DNA from: DASUNQ01 sp035536455
Lineage (GTDB): Bacteria > Acidobacteriota > Thermoanaerobaculia > Multivoradales > UBA5704
Length of the DNA stretch: 64,000 nucleotides
Assembly: GCA_035536455.1 (NCBI GenBank)
Contig: DATLOC010000064.1
Coordinates: 57,682-121,681 of the forward strand
Reading direction: 5' to 3'
Within the stretch, counting starts at the first letter, position 1; each line of letters opens with the position of its first letter. The notes under the pieces are model-generated. The model worked only from the letters and a program-made list of their open reading frames with translations. It was not told the origin of the DNA and did no database searches. This document shows, piece after piece, positions 17,352-26,540 of this stretch. The position numbers were made by a program, and so were the translations under genes.

Positions 17352-17918
17352 ATGGCATCGACCCGCCGCTCCGCCGCCGCGCTCGCCGTTCTCGCCTGTC
17401 TCGTCGCGCTCCTCGGCGCCCGCCCGGTCGCCGCCGAGGTGAAGCAGTCCGCCGCGGACGGCTTCCTCGTCGCCCACACCCTCCAAGTGGGCGCGGCGCC
17501 GGCGGCGGTCTACGCGGCGCTCGGCCAGGTCGGCCGCTGGTGGAGCAACGTGCACTCCTGGTCGGGGTCGGCGGCGAACCTGAGCCTCGCCCTCGAGGCC
17601 GGGGGGTGCTTTTGCGAGCGCTGGGCGGAGGGGAGCGCCGAGCACGCGCGCGTGGTCTTCGCGGTCAAGGACCAGGTGGTGCGCCTGCGCGGCGCGCTCG
17701 GGCCGCTCCTGGCGATGGGCCTCGACGGGCTGCTCTCCTTCGAACTGGCGCCCGCCGAGGGCGGGACGCGCCTCGAGGTCTCCTACCGCCTCAGCGGCGA
17801 CGCGTTGCACGGCCTGGCGCCGATCGCGCCCGCCGTGGATGGGGTCATGGGCGAGCAGGCGGGGCGTTTGAAGCGCTTCGTCGAGACCGGCAGTCCCGAG
17901 CCGCCGCCCGCGCCGTAG
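17352..17918 (+). CDS. Secreted SRPBCC/START-like protein
   Basis: A 188-residue protein with a signal peptide (residues 1-28, cleavage after RPVAA or VAAE) and one SRPBCC-type helix-grip domain: FLVAHTLQVGAAPAAVYAALGQVGRWWSNVHSWSG, then a beta sheet with GCFCERWAEGSAEHARVVFAVKDQVVRLRGALG and a C-terminal long helix GVMGEQAGRLKRFVE. Proteins of this shape bind hydrophobic ligands; an exported version is less common. It starts 14 bases after hutH and may be on the same mRNA, but a functional connection to histidine breakdown is not apparent. Its ligand is unknown. Confidence 0.8.
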   Translation: MASTRRSAAALAVLACLVALLGARPVAAEVKQSAADGFLVAHTLQVGAAPAAVYAALGQVGRWWSNVHSWSGSAANLSLALEAGGCFCERWAEGSAEHARVVFAVKDQVVRLRGALGPLLAMGLDGLLSFELAPAEGGTRLEVSYRLSGDALHGLAPIAPAVDGVMGEQAGRLKRFVETGSPEPPPAP

Positions 17919-17924
17919 CGCCCG

Positions 17925-19874
17925 TCACCACCCGCCGCCCCCGCCGCCGCCGGAGCTGCCGCCCCCGCCGCCACCACCCCCGCCGCCTCCGCCGCTCGAG
18001 CTCGGCGAAGCCACGCCAGCCGAGAGGCCGGCCACCGCCACTCCCCAGCCCGAGCTGCCGCCGCCGCCGCCGAAGGCCCCGCCGCCGCCGCTCCAGCCGC
18101 CGGAGGAGAGGCCGCCGCCCCCGCCGCCGCTCCAGCCCGCGCTCGAGCCGGCCGTCATGCCGCCGCCGCTCGCGCCGCCGAAGGCGCGGAACCAGCGGCT
18201 GACGTCGGTCTCCAGGCCGAGCGCCAAAAGGTACGGGTACCAGGCGTCCTCCAGCCGCGGCTCGGGTTTGCCCAGCTCGCCGGCGAGCCAGCGGCGGGCG
18301 GCGGCGAGGAGCTGGCGGCGTTCGATCGTCTCGGCCGACTCGCGGCTGCGCGCCATGTTGAGGACGTTGCGGACGACCGCCAGCGGCAGCAGCACGAGCG
18401 CCGCCGCCGAGAAGCCGAGGCGCACGATGGGATCGGCTCCGAACAGCTCCTCGAAGAGGAGGAGCACCACCGTCATGCCGCAGATCAGGAGGAGCGGCAC
18501 CGCGAAGACGAGCGCCGCCGGCGCCAGCCGCTGGACGCGCTGCCGCCAGGAGGCGGCACCCGCGAGCGCGATGCCCCACGGACCGAGATAGACGGTCGCC
18601 ACGAGGAAGAGGATGGAGATCGCCGCGGCGGGCCGTTGGATCCCCGCCAGCGCGACGCAGGCGAGCCCGCCCAGCAAGAGCGCGAGAGTCGGCGTGCGGG
18701 ACGGCTTTTGATAGCCCGGCGCCTCGGCGGGGAACAGCCGCCGCAGGCGCTGCTCGAGCCCCGCCGCGATGGCCTTGGCCGGGTCGAAGCCGCTCCCTTT
18801 GTAGCGCTCGCGCACGCTGGCGGTGTCGGTCTCGGTGCGGCCGTTCCAGAAGAGCTTGTCGATGAGCTTGCGCTCGTAGGCGCTGAGCTCGGAGCGGTCG
18901 GCTCGCAGCTCGAGGTGCAGGACCGGCTTGGCGAAAAGCCCCTTCCCCTCTTCGACCCGGCTCGCGAGCTTCCCCTCCCCGACCAGTCGGGCGATCAGCG
19001 CCGCCACCTCCGGCGGACCCGTCCGGCGGTCCCAGAGCGCGCCGATCTCCTCGGGGCGCTGGGAGAGGAGGTGCTGCTCGAGCCAGGCGCGGTCGATGAC
19101 GGGGCGCGGCGGCGAGAAGCGGCCGAGCCGCGACTGGTCGCTGAGGAAGAGGCCGACGAGCACGGCAACCCCCACCGCCAGCGCCGCGAGGGCGCCGGCG
19201 CGCACGCCGAAGGGCAGCGGCACGACCGCCGCGGCCGGCCGGCCGGCGCCGACGTAGCGCAGCGGCAGGGCGATGACGACGCCGTCGCCGGGTGAAAGGT
19301 CGCGGCGCTCGACGTGCGATCTGAACGGTCCCTCCACCTGCCATTCGGGGGCAACCGCCAAGTCGAGCGCGAAGCGCTCGATGACGCCGCTGCGGTCGGG
19401 GAAGGCGAAGTCGTGCTCCAAACGGTAAAGGTCGCCCCGCCGCCGCACGACGCCGTCGTAGACGTACTCGAGGAGATAGACGATGCGCGTGCGGTCGAAA
19501 GGCGGGTCGCTCGGCAGCCGGCTGCGCCAGCGGAGCGTGTGCCCGTCGACCCAGGCGTACTCGTCCACCTGGTCGAGGTCGCCCTCGACGAGCGGCTGCG
19601 TCGCGCCGCTGTCGGGATCGACGCGGCTCAGGCGCAGCAGCTCGAGCTTCTCGTCCCGTCCCACCTCGAAGCGCCGCTCGCCGCCGTTCCAGTCGCCGGT
19701 GAAGACGTAGGTCTGCCGCTCGGCGACGTGGAGGCGCCCCTCGGCGTCGAGGCGTCCCGAGACGTCGAGCGACTCCCAGTAGAGGCTCCGCTCCTGGGCG
19801 GCGGCGGAGGAGGGGAGCGCCAGCGCGGCGGCGAGCGCCGCGAGCAAGGCGCAGGTGGAGAAGTTGCGCGGCAT
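17925..19874 (-). CDS. DUF2207 membrane protein with glycine-rich tail
   Basis: A 649-residue protein of the DUF2207 type. A signal peptide (about 1-26) precedes an extracytoplasmic beta domain (residues 27-220, starting RSLYWESLDVSGRLDAEGRLHVAERQTYVF). Membrane helices follow near 230-250 and around 430-530, separated by a soluble region with a winged-helix-like ELSAYERKLIDKLFWNG segment. The last 100 residues are dominated by Gly and Ser (GGGMTAGSSAGWSGGGGGGLSS, then runs of Gly). DUF2207 proteins are predicted membrane proteins of unknown function whose Gly-rich tail is typical. GAGGAG lies about eight bases before the ATG at 19874. It lies 11 bases behind the esterase gene and is probably cotranscribed. 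Confidence 0.88.
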   Translation of the reverse strand: MPRNFSTCALLAALAAALALPSSAAAQERSLYWESLDVSGRLDAEGRLHVAERQTYVFTGDWNGGERRFEVGRDEKLELLRLSRVDPDSGATQPLVEGDLDQVDEYAWVDGHTLRWRSRLPSDPPFDRTRIVYLLEYVYDGVVRRRGDLYRLEHDFAFPDRSGVIERFALDLAVAPEWQVEGPFRSHVERRDLSPGDGVVIALPLRYVGAGRPAAAVVPLPFGVRAGALAALAVGVAVLVGLFLSDQSRLGRFSPPRPVIDRAWLEQHLLSQRPEEIGALWDRRTGPPEVAALIARLVGEGKLASRVEEGKGLFAKPVLHLELRADRSELSAYERKLIDKLFWNGRTETDTASVRERYKGSGFDPAKAIAAGLEQRLRRLFPAEAPGYQKPSRTPTLALLLGGLACVALAGIQRPAAAISILFLVATVYLGPWGIALAGAASWRQRVQRLAPAALVFAVPLLLICGMTVVLLLFEELFGADPIVRLGFSAAALVLLPLAVVRNVLNMARSRESAETIERRQLLAAARRWLAGELGKPEPRLEDAWYPYLLALGLETDVSRWFRAFGGASGGGMTAGSSAGWSGGGGGGLSSGGWSGGGGAFGGGGGSSGWGVAVAGLSAGVASPSSSGGGGGGGGGGGGSSGGGGGGGW

Positions 19875-19885
19875 CGGCAGTCTCC

Positions 19886-21607
19886 TCAATACCGCCAGCT
19901 CGTCAGGTCCGCCCCCGGCGGGGCGGAGGCGAGGATCCGCTCGACGATTTTCGGCAGGTACAGCTGGTGATAGCGCAGGCGCGTGATCGCGTTGGGCCGC
20001 GTCGGGTCGCCGTTCCAGCAGTGCTCGGCGCGGTCGCCGTAGGCTACCTCGCCGCCGTACGGCGGGTTGGTGGTCCCCTTCAGGAACTCCTCGACCAGGT
20101 AGACGGCGTCGTTGAGGTAGTAGTTGTCCATGTCGCCGACGTAGAGGTGGAGCTTCCCTTGGAGCTTGCGCCCCAGCCCCTTCTCCCAGTCGCGGCGCAG
20201 GATGTGCCCGAGGTCGTAGTGCTCGCGCCAGTGGGCGGCGACCGCCGGGTCGATCGCGCCGGTGCGCTTGTTCCAGATCGGCTGCGGGTAGCCGTCGGCG
20301 CCGGCCGGCGAGTAGACCGCCTGCCAGATGTGCCACTGCCCGCCGGAGCGGCTGTTGGTCCCGAGCACGAGCTCCGAGCGGTTCATCGCCTCGATCGTCG
20401 TCGAGACCTTGCCGAGGCAATCGCGGTGGCCGGGACGGGTGACGCGCAGCCAGGGCCCCTCGGCGTAGTAGGCGTTCCTGTCGGCGTAGAGGTCGACTAG
20501 CGTGTAGGCGCGGAAATCGATCGGGTCGGGGCAAGCGATCCAGGCGCCGTTGTACTCGTCGGGGTAGAAGACCTGCGCCGCCATCGCCTCCCAGCCGCCG
20601 GTCGAGCCGCCGTACATGAAGCGCGCCCAGCCAGCGCCGAGCGCACGGTACTTCTTCTCCAGGTAGGGGATCAGCTCGTAGGTGATGGCGTCGCCGTAGG
20701 GGCCGAGGTTGGCCGAGTTCACTGCGTACGAGTCGTCGTAGTAGGGGTTGGCGTGCTGGATCTCGACGACGATGGCGCGCGGGAAGCCGGGGCCGGTCCA
20801 GTCCTTGTAGAGCTGGTGGGCCTGCTCCTGCTGGATGCGGTTGTAGCAGTCGAGCCGGAAGCGCTCGCTGTACTCGCAGGGGATGTCCGGGTCGGGCGGC
20901 TCCTCGCGCCAGCCGGTGACGTTGGCCGGGAAGTGGCCGTGGAAGATGACCAGCGGGTAGCGCGCCTCCGGGTGCTCGTCGTAGCCGTGGGGGAGGAGGA
21001 GGTGGGCGCCCAGGTGCATCGGCCGCCCCCAGAACTCGGTCAGCCGCTCCGACTGGATGCGCTCGTGGCGCACGTACTTAGTGGCGGCCGGCTCCGGGAT
21101 TGGCGGGATCGTCTGGTCGAGCGCCAGGCGCAGCTCCTCGTCGCGGCGCGGATCGACCGCCAGCTCGCGCGGCGTCGAGAAGAGGTTGCCCGGCGCGCGG
21201 CTCCACTGCTGCCCCTCGCCGCGGTCCATCGGTAGCTTCACCGTGTGGCCGTCGGCGCGGCGGAAGGTCTCGTAGAGGTGCAGGAGCGCCTGCGCGCGGT
21301 AGGTGCCGGCCGGCACCAGGGCGAGGCTCTCGAGCGGGAACCCGAGTACCGAGGCGTCGAAGACCTTCGCCTCGCCGGGCCGCCACCCCTCGACGTCGAT
21401 CCCGAAGACCTGCTGCGACCCGAGGTCGTCGCCGACCTCGAAGCGCGGCTCCCCTTCGAGATCGGTCGAGAGCACGAGCAGCAGCCGCCCGTCGAGCGGC
21501 CCCGCCGCCAGCGTCGCCGGGTAGGTGACGGCGATGCGGAACGGAGCGGCGAAGGCCGCGGGGGCGCAGAGGGCGAGCAGGAGCGAGAGCCGGACGATCC
21601 GTCGCAT
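19886..21607 (-). CDS. Secreted alpha/beta-hydrolase (esterase-like)
   Basis: A 573-residue exported protein (signal peptide 1-20, LLLALCAPAAFAAP). An N-terminal beta domain (about 21-180) precedes an esterase-D-like alpha/beta-hydrolase domain: YPLVIFHGHFP gives the first core strand, RFMYGGSTGGWEAMA contains the nucleophile elbow GSTGG, and the C-terminal LHLYVGDMDNYYLNDAVYLVEEFL supplies an acidic residue, with a candidate His in the final 80 residues. It probably hydrolyses an ester or amide outside the cytoplasm; the substrate is unknown. GAGGAGG lies five bases before the ATG. It sits between the receptor kinase and the DUF2207 gene on the same strand with gaps of 17 and 11 bases. Confidence 0.88.
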   Translation of the reverse strand: MRRIVRLSLLLALCAPAAFAAPFRIAVTYPATLAAGPLDGRLLLVLSTDLEGEPRFEVGDDLGSQQVFGIDVEGWRPGEAKVFDASVLGFPLESLALVPAGTYRAQALLHLYETFRRADGHTVKLPMDRGEGQQWSRAPGNLFSTPRELAVDPRRDEELRLALDQTIPPIPEPAATKYVRHERIQSERLTEFWGRPMHLGAHLLLPHGYDEHPEARYPLVIFHGHFPANVTGWREEPPDPDIPCEYSERFRLDCYNRIQQEQAHQLYKDWTGPGFPRAIVVEIQHANPYYDDSYAVNSANLGPYGDAITYELIPYLEKKYRALGAGWARFMYGGSTGGWEAMAAQVFYPDEYNGAWIACPDPIDFRAYTLVDLYADRNAYYAEGPWLRVTRPGHRDCLGKVSTTIEAMNRSELVLGTNSRSGGQWHIWQAVYSPAGADGYPQPIWNKRTGAIDPAVAAHWREHYDLGHILRRDWEKGLGRKLQGKLHLYVGDMDNYYLNDAVYLVEEFLKGTTNPPYGGEVAYGDRAEHCWNGDPTRPNAITRLRYHQLYLPKIVERILASAPPGADLTSWRY

Positions 21608-21624
21608 CGAAACCTCCTCGTGGG

Positions 21625-24345
21625 TCACGGCCGCTGCGGCCGTGCGACGTCGGGTAAGCCGTCCGCCACCATGACGCTCGACAGGCGCTCGAGGATGGCG
21701 ACGGTGAGGCGCCGGCCGTCGGGCGAGATGCCGAACGACTCGGTGGTCGCTTCGGGCTCGAGGCCGCCGAGCAGGCGCCGGGTGGCGCTGGTGTCGCGGC
21801 CGGGGACGAAGTCCTGCGCGAAGACGCCGAAGACGCCGCGCTCGTCCTGGCCGACGAAGGCGATCGCCTTGCCGTCGGGCAGCCAGCGCGCGCGCCCCAG
21901 GACCGGCGCGCCGCGGACCGTGCCCGTGACACGGATGGTGAAGGGCACCGGCGCGCCGTCGGCGACGCGGGAGACGACGAGGTCGGTGCGAAAGAGGTCG
22001 ACCCCGTGGCCGCAGAGCACGTATCGGCCGTCCGGCGAGACCTCCGGGATGCCGTTGCAGCCGGCGCGGATCCGCGTCGTCCGCGAGCCGTCGGGACGCA
22101 CCTTCCACACCCCTTCGCTCCCCGCCTTGCCCGAAGCGTAGACGATCCACCGCCCGTCGGCGGTCATCGTCGGGTTTTCGGCGTCGACGCCGTCGCGGCT
22201 CACCTGGCGGGCGCCGCTGCCGTCGCGCTCGGCCATCCAGATCTCGAAGTGGCCGCCGCGGTCGGAGCTCCAGAGCAGGTGCCGCCCGTCCGGCGTGAAG
22301 GCCGGGTCCCAATCGGCGGCGGCGTCGTCGGTGAGCTGGCGCACCGCGCCGGTGCGGGTGGAGACCATCCAGAGGTCGAAGTTGCCGTTGCGCGTCGAGG
22401 AGAAGGCGACCCAGTCGCCGTCGGGATCGTAAGCGGGCTGCCGGTCGGTGCTGTTTCCCTGGGTCAGCCAGCGCCCCGGGCCGGCCGCCGGGTCGAGCGG
22501 GATCTCGCGCAAGTTCTCGCGCGGCGAGCGCGCGTCGAGGACCAGCCGCCCCGAACCCAGGAGATCGAGCACCAGGCTGTTCTGCGGCGTCCACTCCAGC
22601 GGCCAGGCGCGGCCGGTGCGCAGGTTCTGGCGCACGATGCGCGCCGAGCTGCCGGAGATGTCGCCGGCGACCGATTCCGGCTGCGAGTAGACCAGCTCCT
22701 CGGCCCCGACCCAGACGACGGAGGAGAGGCGGCCGATCGGCCAGGGCGGCGGCGGCTCGAGGCGAGAGAAGCCGCTGCCGTCGGTGCGCACGAGGTAGAT
22801 CGGCTGCGTGCGGGCGCCGGTCGAGAAGCTACCGGTCAGGGCCACGAGGCGCCCGTCGGGCGAGAACCGCGGGTTGGCGACAGGGTCTTGCGCCAGGCGC
22901 GCGAGCTCCCGCGCGCCGCTGCCGTCGGCGTTGGCGAGGTAGACGGCGGTGCCGCTCTGCGGCGGTTCGCCGATGTTGCGGACGAAGACGAGCCGCCGGC
23001 CGTCGGGGGAGAAGTCGCCGCTCGCGGCGTTGGCCACCAGGCGGCGCTCCTCACCGCCCAGGATGGAGACGCGGTAGAGGTCCGTGCGGCCGCCGTCGGT
23101 GCGCGCGAAGAGGATCGTCGCGCCGTCGGGTGAGAAGCGCGGCGCGTCGTCGCCGCCGGCGGTGAGCGCCGCCTCGCTGCCGGTGGCGAGCTGTTTGAGC
23201 CAGATCCGCGCCCGCCCGTCGCGCTCGGAGACGAAGGCCACGGTGCGGCCGTCGGGGGAGGCGGCGGGGGCGCGGTCGCGGCCGGAGAAAGTGATGGGCC
23301 GGAGCGTGAAGAGCTGTGGGGGCCCGGCGGTCCGCCGCGAGCCCAGCGCCCAGGCGCCGGCGAGGAGGGCGGCGACGAGGAGGGCCGCGGCGCCGCCGGC
23401 GGCGAGCGCCCGCGGCCGGGCGCGCGGTGCGCGCCGCGGGGCGGCGGGGGTGGGGAAGGCGACCGTCCCGTCGGTGGCCGTCCCGGCGGAGTCGGAGGTC
23501 AGGCTCTCCAGCGCGAAGGCGAGGTCGCGGGCCTCCTGGAAACGCTCGTCCGGCGATTTCTCCAGGCAGTGCCGCACTGTGCGCTCGAGGCCCGGCGGCA
23601 CCGCGCGGCTGCTCGCGGCGAGCTCCGGCGGATCGTCGTGCAGGATGGCGTGCATCGTCTCGACCGGCGATTCACCGTGGAAGGCGCGGTGACCGGTGAG
23701 CATCTCGTAGAGGACCGCGCCCAGCGCGAAGAGGTCGGAGCGGGCGTCGGCGGGGAGGCCACGCACCTGCTCCGGCGACATGTACCCATCCGTGCCGAGC
23801 ACCATACCGGGGTTCGTGTGGGCGAGCGTCCGCGCCGTCGCCAGCTCGTTGCCGGTGCTCTCGGGGCGGACGAGCTTGGCGATCCCGAAGTCGAGGATCT
23901 TGGCCCGCCCGTCGCGGGTCAGGAACAGGTTCTCCGGCTTGAGATCGCGGTGGACGATGCCGCGCTCGTGCGCCGCCGCCAGGCCGCGCGCCACCGCGGC
24001 GGCGATCTCCGCCGCCCGCCGCGGCGGCAGCGGCCCGCCGGCGAGCCGCGCCCGCAGGGTCTCGCCCTCCAGCAGCTCGGTCACCAGGTAGGGCGAGCCG
24101 TCGTGGCTGCCCACGTCGTGCACGGTGAGGATCGAGGGGTGGTTGAGCGCCGAGACGGCGCGCGCCTCGGACTCGAAGCGGCGCAGGCGGTCGCGGCCGG
24201 CCCCCAGGTCCGGCGCCAGCACTTTGACCGCGACCTCGCGGCCCAGCCGCTCGTCGCGGGCGCGGTAGACGACCCCCATGCCCCCGGCCCCGATCGGCGC
24301 AAGGATCTCGTAAGGCCCCAGACGGGTGCCGGGCTCGACGTGCAT
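21625..24345 (-). CDS. Membrane Ser/Thr kinase with TolB-like beta-propeller sensor
   Basis: A 906-residue receptor kinase. The N-terminal Hanks-type kinase (about 10-285) has the P-loop IGAGGMGVVYRA, Lys41 in EVAVKVL, catalytic VHRDLKPEN (Asp134), DFG at 152-154 and activation-segment GTDGYMSPEQ. A membrane helix spans about 314-335. The extracytoplasmic part carries repeated TolB/WD40-like blades, each with SPDGRxVAF-type motifs (SPDGRTVAFVSERDG, SPDGATILFAR, SPDGRRLVFVR, DPDGDWVAFSS, TPDGRHLLWSS). All catalytic residues are present. This fusion is common in Acidobacteriota and is thought to couple an external signal to cytoplasmic phosphorylation. It is divergent from an alcohol dehydrogenase with only 24 bases between starts, and heads the kinase-esterase-DUF2207 gene set. 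Confidence 0.95.
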   Translation of the reverse strand: MHVEPGTRLGPYEILAPIGAGGMGVVYRARDERLGREVAVKVLAPDLGAGRDRLRRFESEARAVSALNHPSILTVHDVGSHDGSPYLVTELLEGETLRARLAGGPLPPRRAAEIAAAVARGLAAAHERGIVHRDLKPENLFLTRDGRAKILDFGIAKLVRPESTGNELATARTLAHTNPGMVLGTDGYMSPEQVRGLPADARSDLFALGAVLYEMLTGHRAFHGESPVETMHAILHDDPPELAASSRAVPPGLERTVRHCLEKSPDERFQEARDLAFALESLTSDSAGTATDGTVAFPTPAAPRRAPRARPRALAAGGAAALLVAALLAGAWALGSRRTAGPPQLFTLRPITFSGRDRAPAASPDGRTVAFVSERDGRARIWLKQLATGSEAALTAGGDDAPRFSPDGATILFARTDGGRTDLYRVSILGGEERRLVANAASGDFSPDGRRLVFVRNIGEPPQSGTAVYLANADGSGARELARLAQDPVANPRFSPDGRLVALTGSFSTGARTQPIYLVRTDGSGFSRLEPPPPWPIGRLSSVVWVGAEELVYSQPESVAGDISGSSARIVRQNLRTGRAWPLEWTPQNSLVLDLLGSGRLVLDARSPRENLREIPLDPAAGPGRWLTQGNSTDRQPAYDPDGDWVAFSSTRNGNFDLWMVSTRTGAVRQLTDDAAADWDPAFTPDGRHLLWSSDRGGHFEIWMAERDGSGARQVSRDGVDAENPTMTADGRWIVYASGKAGSEGVWKVRPDGSRTTRIRAGCNGIPEVSPDGRYVLCGHGVDLFRTDLVVSRVADGAPVPFTIRVTGTVRGAPVLGRARWLPDGKAIAFVGQDERGVFGVFAQDFVPGRDTSATRRLLGGLEPEATTESFGISPDGRRLTVAILERLSSVMVADGLPDVARPQRP

Positions 24346-24369
24346 GGCGGGTGAGAGAATTCTATCCCC

Positions 24370-25416
24370 GTGCAGGCCCTCGTCTTCGCCGGCGTGCGCC
24401 GGCTCGAATCGGCGACCGTCCCCGACCCCGCGCTCCTGGAGCCGGGGGACGCGATCGTGCGCGTCCGCGCCGCCGGCGTCTGCGGCTCGGACCTCCACGT
24501 CTACCGCGGCGTCGAGACCGGCCTCGACGCCGGCACCGTCATGGGGCACGAGCTCGCCGGCGAGGTCGTCGCGGCAGGCCGGGCCGTCGAGCGCTTCCGC
24601 GCCGGCGACCTCGTCGTCAGCCCCTTCACCACGAGCTGCGGCGCCTGCTTCTACTGCCGCTCGGGGCTGACCTCGCGTTGCGTGCGGGGGCAGCTCTTCG
24701 GCTGGGTGGAGGACGGACGCGGCCTCCACGGCGCCCAGGCCGAGCTGGTGCGGGTGCCGCTCGCCGACTCGACGCTGGTGCGCGTCCCGGACGGCGTGCC
24801 GCTCGAGGAGGCGCTCCTCGCCGGCGATGTCCTCGCCACCGGCTGGTTCGCAGCCGAGAGCGCCAGAGTCGCCGGCGGGGCGACGCTGGCCGTCGTGGGC
24901 TGCGGCCCGGTGGGGCTCATGGCCGTCCTCGCGGCGCAGGAGCTGGGCGCCGGACGCATCTTCGCGCTGGACTCGGTACCCGAGCGGCTGGCGCTCGCCG
25001 CGCGCTTCGGCGGCGAGGCCGTGGACGTCGGCGAGGGGAGCGCCGCGGAGCGCGTGCGGGAGGCGACCGAGGGCCGCGGCGCCGACGCCGCCGTCGAGGC
25101 CGTCGGCAGCGCCGAGGCCACGCGCCTGGCGTTCGACCTCGTCCGCCCCGGCGGCACGATCGCCGCGGTCGGCGTCCACACCGAGCGCCACCTCGCCATC
25201 GCCCCCGGCGAGGCCTACGACAAGAACCTCACCTACCGCGCCGGCCGCGCCCCGGTCCGCCGCTACATGAGAAAACTGCTTGCCCTCGTCCAGTCGCGCA
25301 AGCACGACCTCGCGAGCCTCATCTCCCACCGCCTGCCGCTCAGCGAAGGTCCTCGCGCCTACGACCTCTTCGACCGGCGTGCGGAAGGGTGCACCAAGGT
25401 GGTGCTGACGCCCTAG
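24370..25416 (+). CDS. Zinc-dependent alcohol/polyol dehydrogenase (MDR family)
   Basis: A 348-residue medium-chain dehydrogenase. Catalytic zinc ligands are Cys38 (GVCGSDLH) and His60-Glu61 (GHELAGEV); the structural zinc cysteines are Cys90, Cys93, Cys96 and Cys104 (SCGACFYCRSGLTSRC). The Rossmann motif VVGCGPVGLMAV starts near 175, and an acidic residue after the second strand (ALDS) suggests NAD over NADP. The family includes threonine, sorbitol and galactitol-phosphate dehydrogenases; the substrate is not decided by the sequence. The start is a GTG at 24370. Its TAG stop shares the palindrome CTAG with the stop of the convergent DDAH-like gene. Confidence 0.9.
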   Translation: MQALVFAGVRRLESATVPDPALLEPGDAIVRVRAAGVCGSDLHVYRGVETGLDAGTVMGHELAGEVVAAGRAVERFRAGDLVVSPFTTSCGACFYCRSGLTSRCVRGQLFGWVEDGRGLHGAQAELVRVPLADSTLVRVPDGVPLEEALLAGDVLATGWFAAESARVAGGATLAVVGCGPVGLMAVLAAQELGAGRIFALDSVPERLALAARFGGEAVDVGEGSAAERVREATEGRGADAAVEAVGSAEATRLAFDLVRPGGTIAAVGVHTERHLAIAPGEAYDKNLTYRAGRAPVRRYMRKLLALVQSRKHDLASLISHRLPLSEGPRAYDLFDRRAEGCTKVVLTP

Positions 25417-26348
25417 CGGACGAGCGGCCGGGTGAGGCAGGTGGGCCCGCCGCCGCCTTTGACGCAGATCTCCTCGCCGGCGAAGACGGTGACCTCGGCG
25501 CCGGCGCGCTCGAGGCGGCGGCGGGTTTCGAGGTTGCCCTCGAGCATCAGGCAGCGGCGGGGGGCGACGGCCAGGACGTTGCAGCCGAGGGAGTCGAGCT
25601 CCTCGTCGGGGACTTCCACGAGCTGGATGCCGCGCCCGGCGAGAGCGGCGCGCAGCGGGGCGGGGAGGAGGGGAGGGAAGACGAGGGCGAGGTCGCGGTC
25701 GATCGGGCTCAGGACCGACATCAGGTGGAAGACGTCGTTGGGGCCGCTCCAGTCGGGGAGGGGGATGGCGAGGACCTCCGGCGGGTCGCCGGCCGCGGCG
25801 AGGAGCGTGCGGAGCTGGTCGACGCCCTCGCGGTTGGTGCGCCGGCCGAGCCCGACGGCAAGGGTCCGCTCGTCGAGCCAAGCGGTGTCGCCGCCTTCGA
25901 GCCGCCCGTTCCCCTCGATTCCGCCGAGCACCGGCATGCCGAGCGCGGCAAGGGCGCGCGCGGCCGCGGCCGGCTCGCCGCGGCGGGCGGCTTTTCCCAT
26001 GTTGCAGGTCACGACGCCGCGGTCGAAGACGAGGCTGGCGTCGCGCGGATAGAGGGCGTCGAGAGTGGCGTCGCCGCCCGGCGCGAGGAGTTCCACTGTC
26101 ACCCCGAACCCTTCCAACGCTGCGACGAAAGTGTCGTACTCCGCCAACGCGCGGTCGAAGTCGGGCGGCGCCAGCCAATCGAGTGCTTGCCACTCGGCAG
26201 CGATGGCGTCGGCGCCGCGCAGGGCGTCGCGCGCGTGGACCAGAGCGACGCGGCGGAGGGGGGCGGTGTCGGAGTGCAGCACTTGGCGGCGCAGGTTACC
26301 AAGAGAATCCGCGCGGGGCGGATAGTGCCGCGTGAGATGCTGGGCCAC
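25413..26348 (-). CDS. DDAH/arginine-deiminase superfamily amidinohydrolase
   Basis: A 311-residue enzyme of the guanidino-group-modifying superfamily, closest in pattern to dimethylarginine dimethylaminohydrolase. Motifs are ALYPRDASLVFDRGVV, NGRLEGGDTAWLDERTLAVGLGRRTNREG and the C-terminal nucleophile Cys304 in GGGGPTCLTRPL, with FHLMSVLSPI containing the catalytic-type His. It would hydrolyse methylarginine or a related guanidine to citrulline and an amine in the cytoplasm. The first 30 residues before VALVHARDAL are not typical of the family, so a later start is possible. Its 5' side borders a strongly structured non-coding block. Confidence 0.87.
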   Translation of the reverse strand: MAQHLTRHYPPRADSLGNLRRQVLHSDTAPLRRVALVHARDALRGADAIAAEWQALDWLAPPDFDRALAEYDTFVAALEGFGVTVELLAPGGDATLDALYPRDASLVFDRGVVTCNMGKAARRGEPAAAARALAALGMPVLGGIEGNGRLEGGDTAWLDERTLAVGLGRRTNREGVDQLRTLLAAAGDPPEVLAIPLPDWSGPNDVFHLMSVLSPIDRDLALVFPPLLPAPLRAALAGRGIQLVEVPDEELDSLGCNVLAVAPRRCLMLEGNLETRRRLERAGAEVTVFAGEEICVKGGGGPTCLTRPLVR

Positions 26349-26483
26349 CCGGCCCGCGAAGAGGCGCGCCCGCTGCGCGGGTCCTGGTTGGGACGGGCGG
26401 TGGCTGGTTAGCGGGTAGAGGCTTCGGCGCTAACGCACGGTGGCCCCCTCACCGACACGCGCCGCTTCGCGGGCCTCTGGCCC
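26342..26483. repeat. Imperfect inverted repeat with internal hairpins
   Basis: The left arm at 26351-26368 (GGCCCGCGAAGAGGCGCG) is complementary to the right arm at 26458-26475 with 17 of 18 pairs. GGGCCA at 26342-26347 and TGGCCC at 26478-26483 extend the outer stem. Inside lie the hairpins CCCGC/GCGGG (26369-26381) and GTTAGCG/CGCTAAC (26407-26434). The structure begins at the start codon of the DDAH-like gene and covers its 5' flank. Confidence 0.7.
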
Positions 26484-26540
26484 GGCACATCACGCGGCGC
26501 CATGACTCGCACCTCTGAAGAAACGTCGCCCCCCACCCAG

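Noticed and set aside
24346..24369. TAGAAT on the minus strand 13 bases before the kinase start
   Set aside because: It resembles the leaderless pattern, but the spacing is longer than in the other genes and the 24-base gap is shared with the divergent dehydrogenase, so it was not listed as a promoter.
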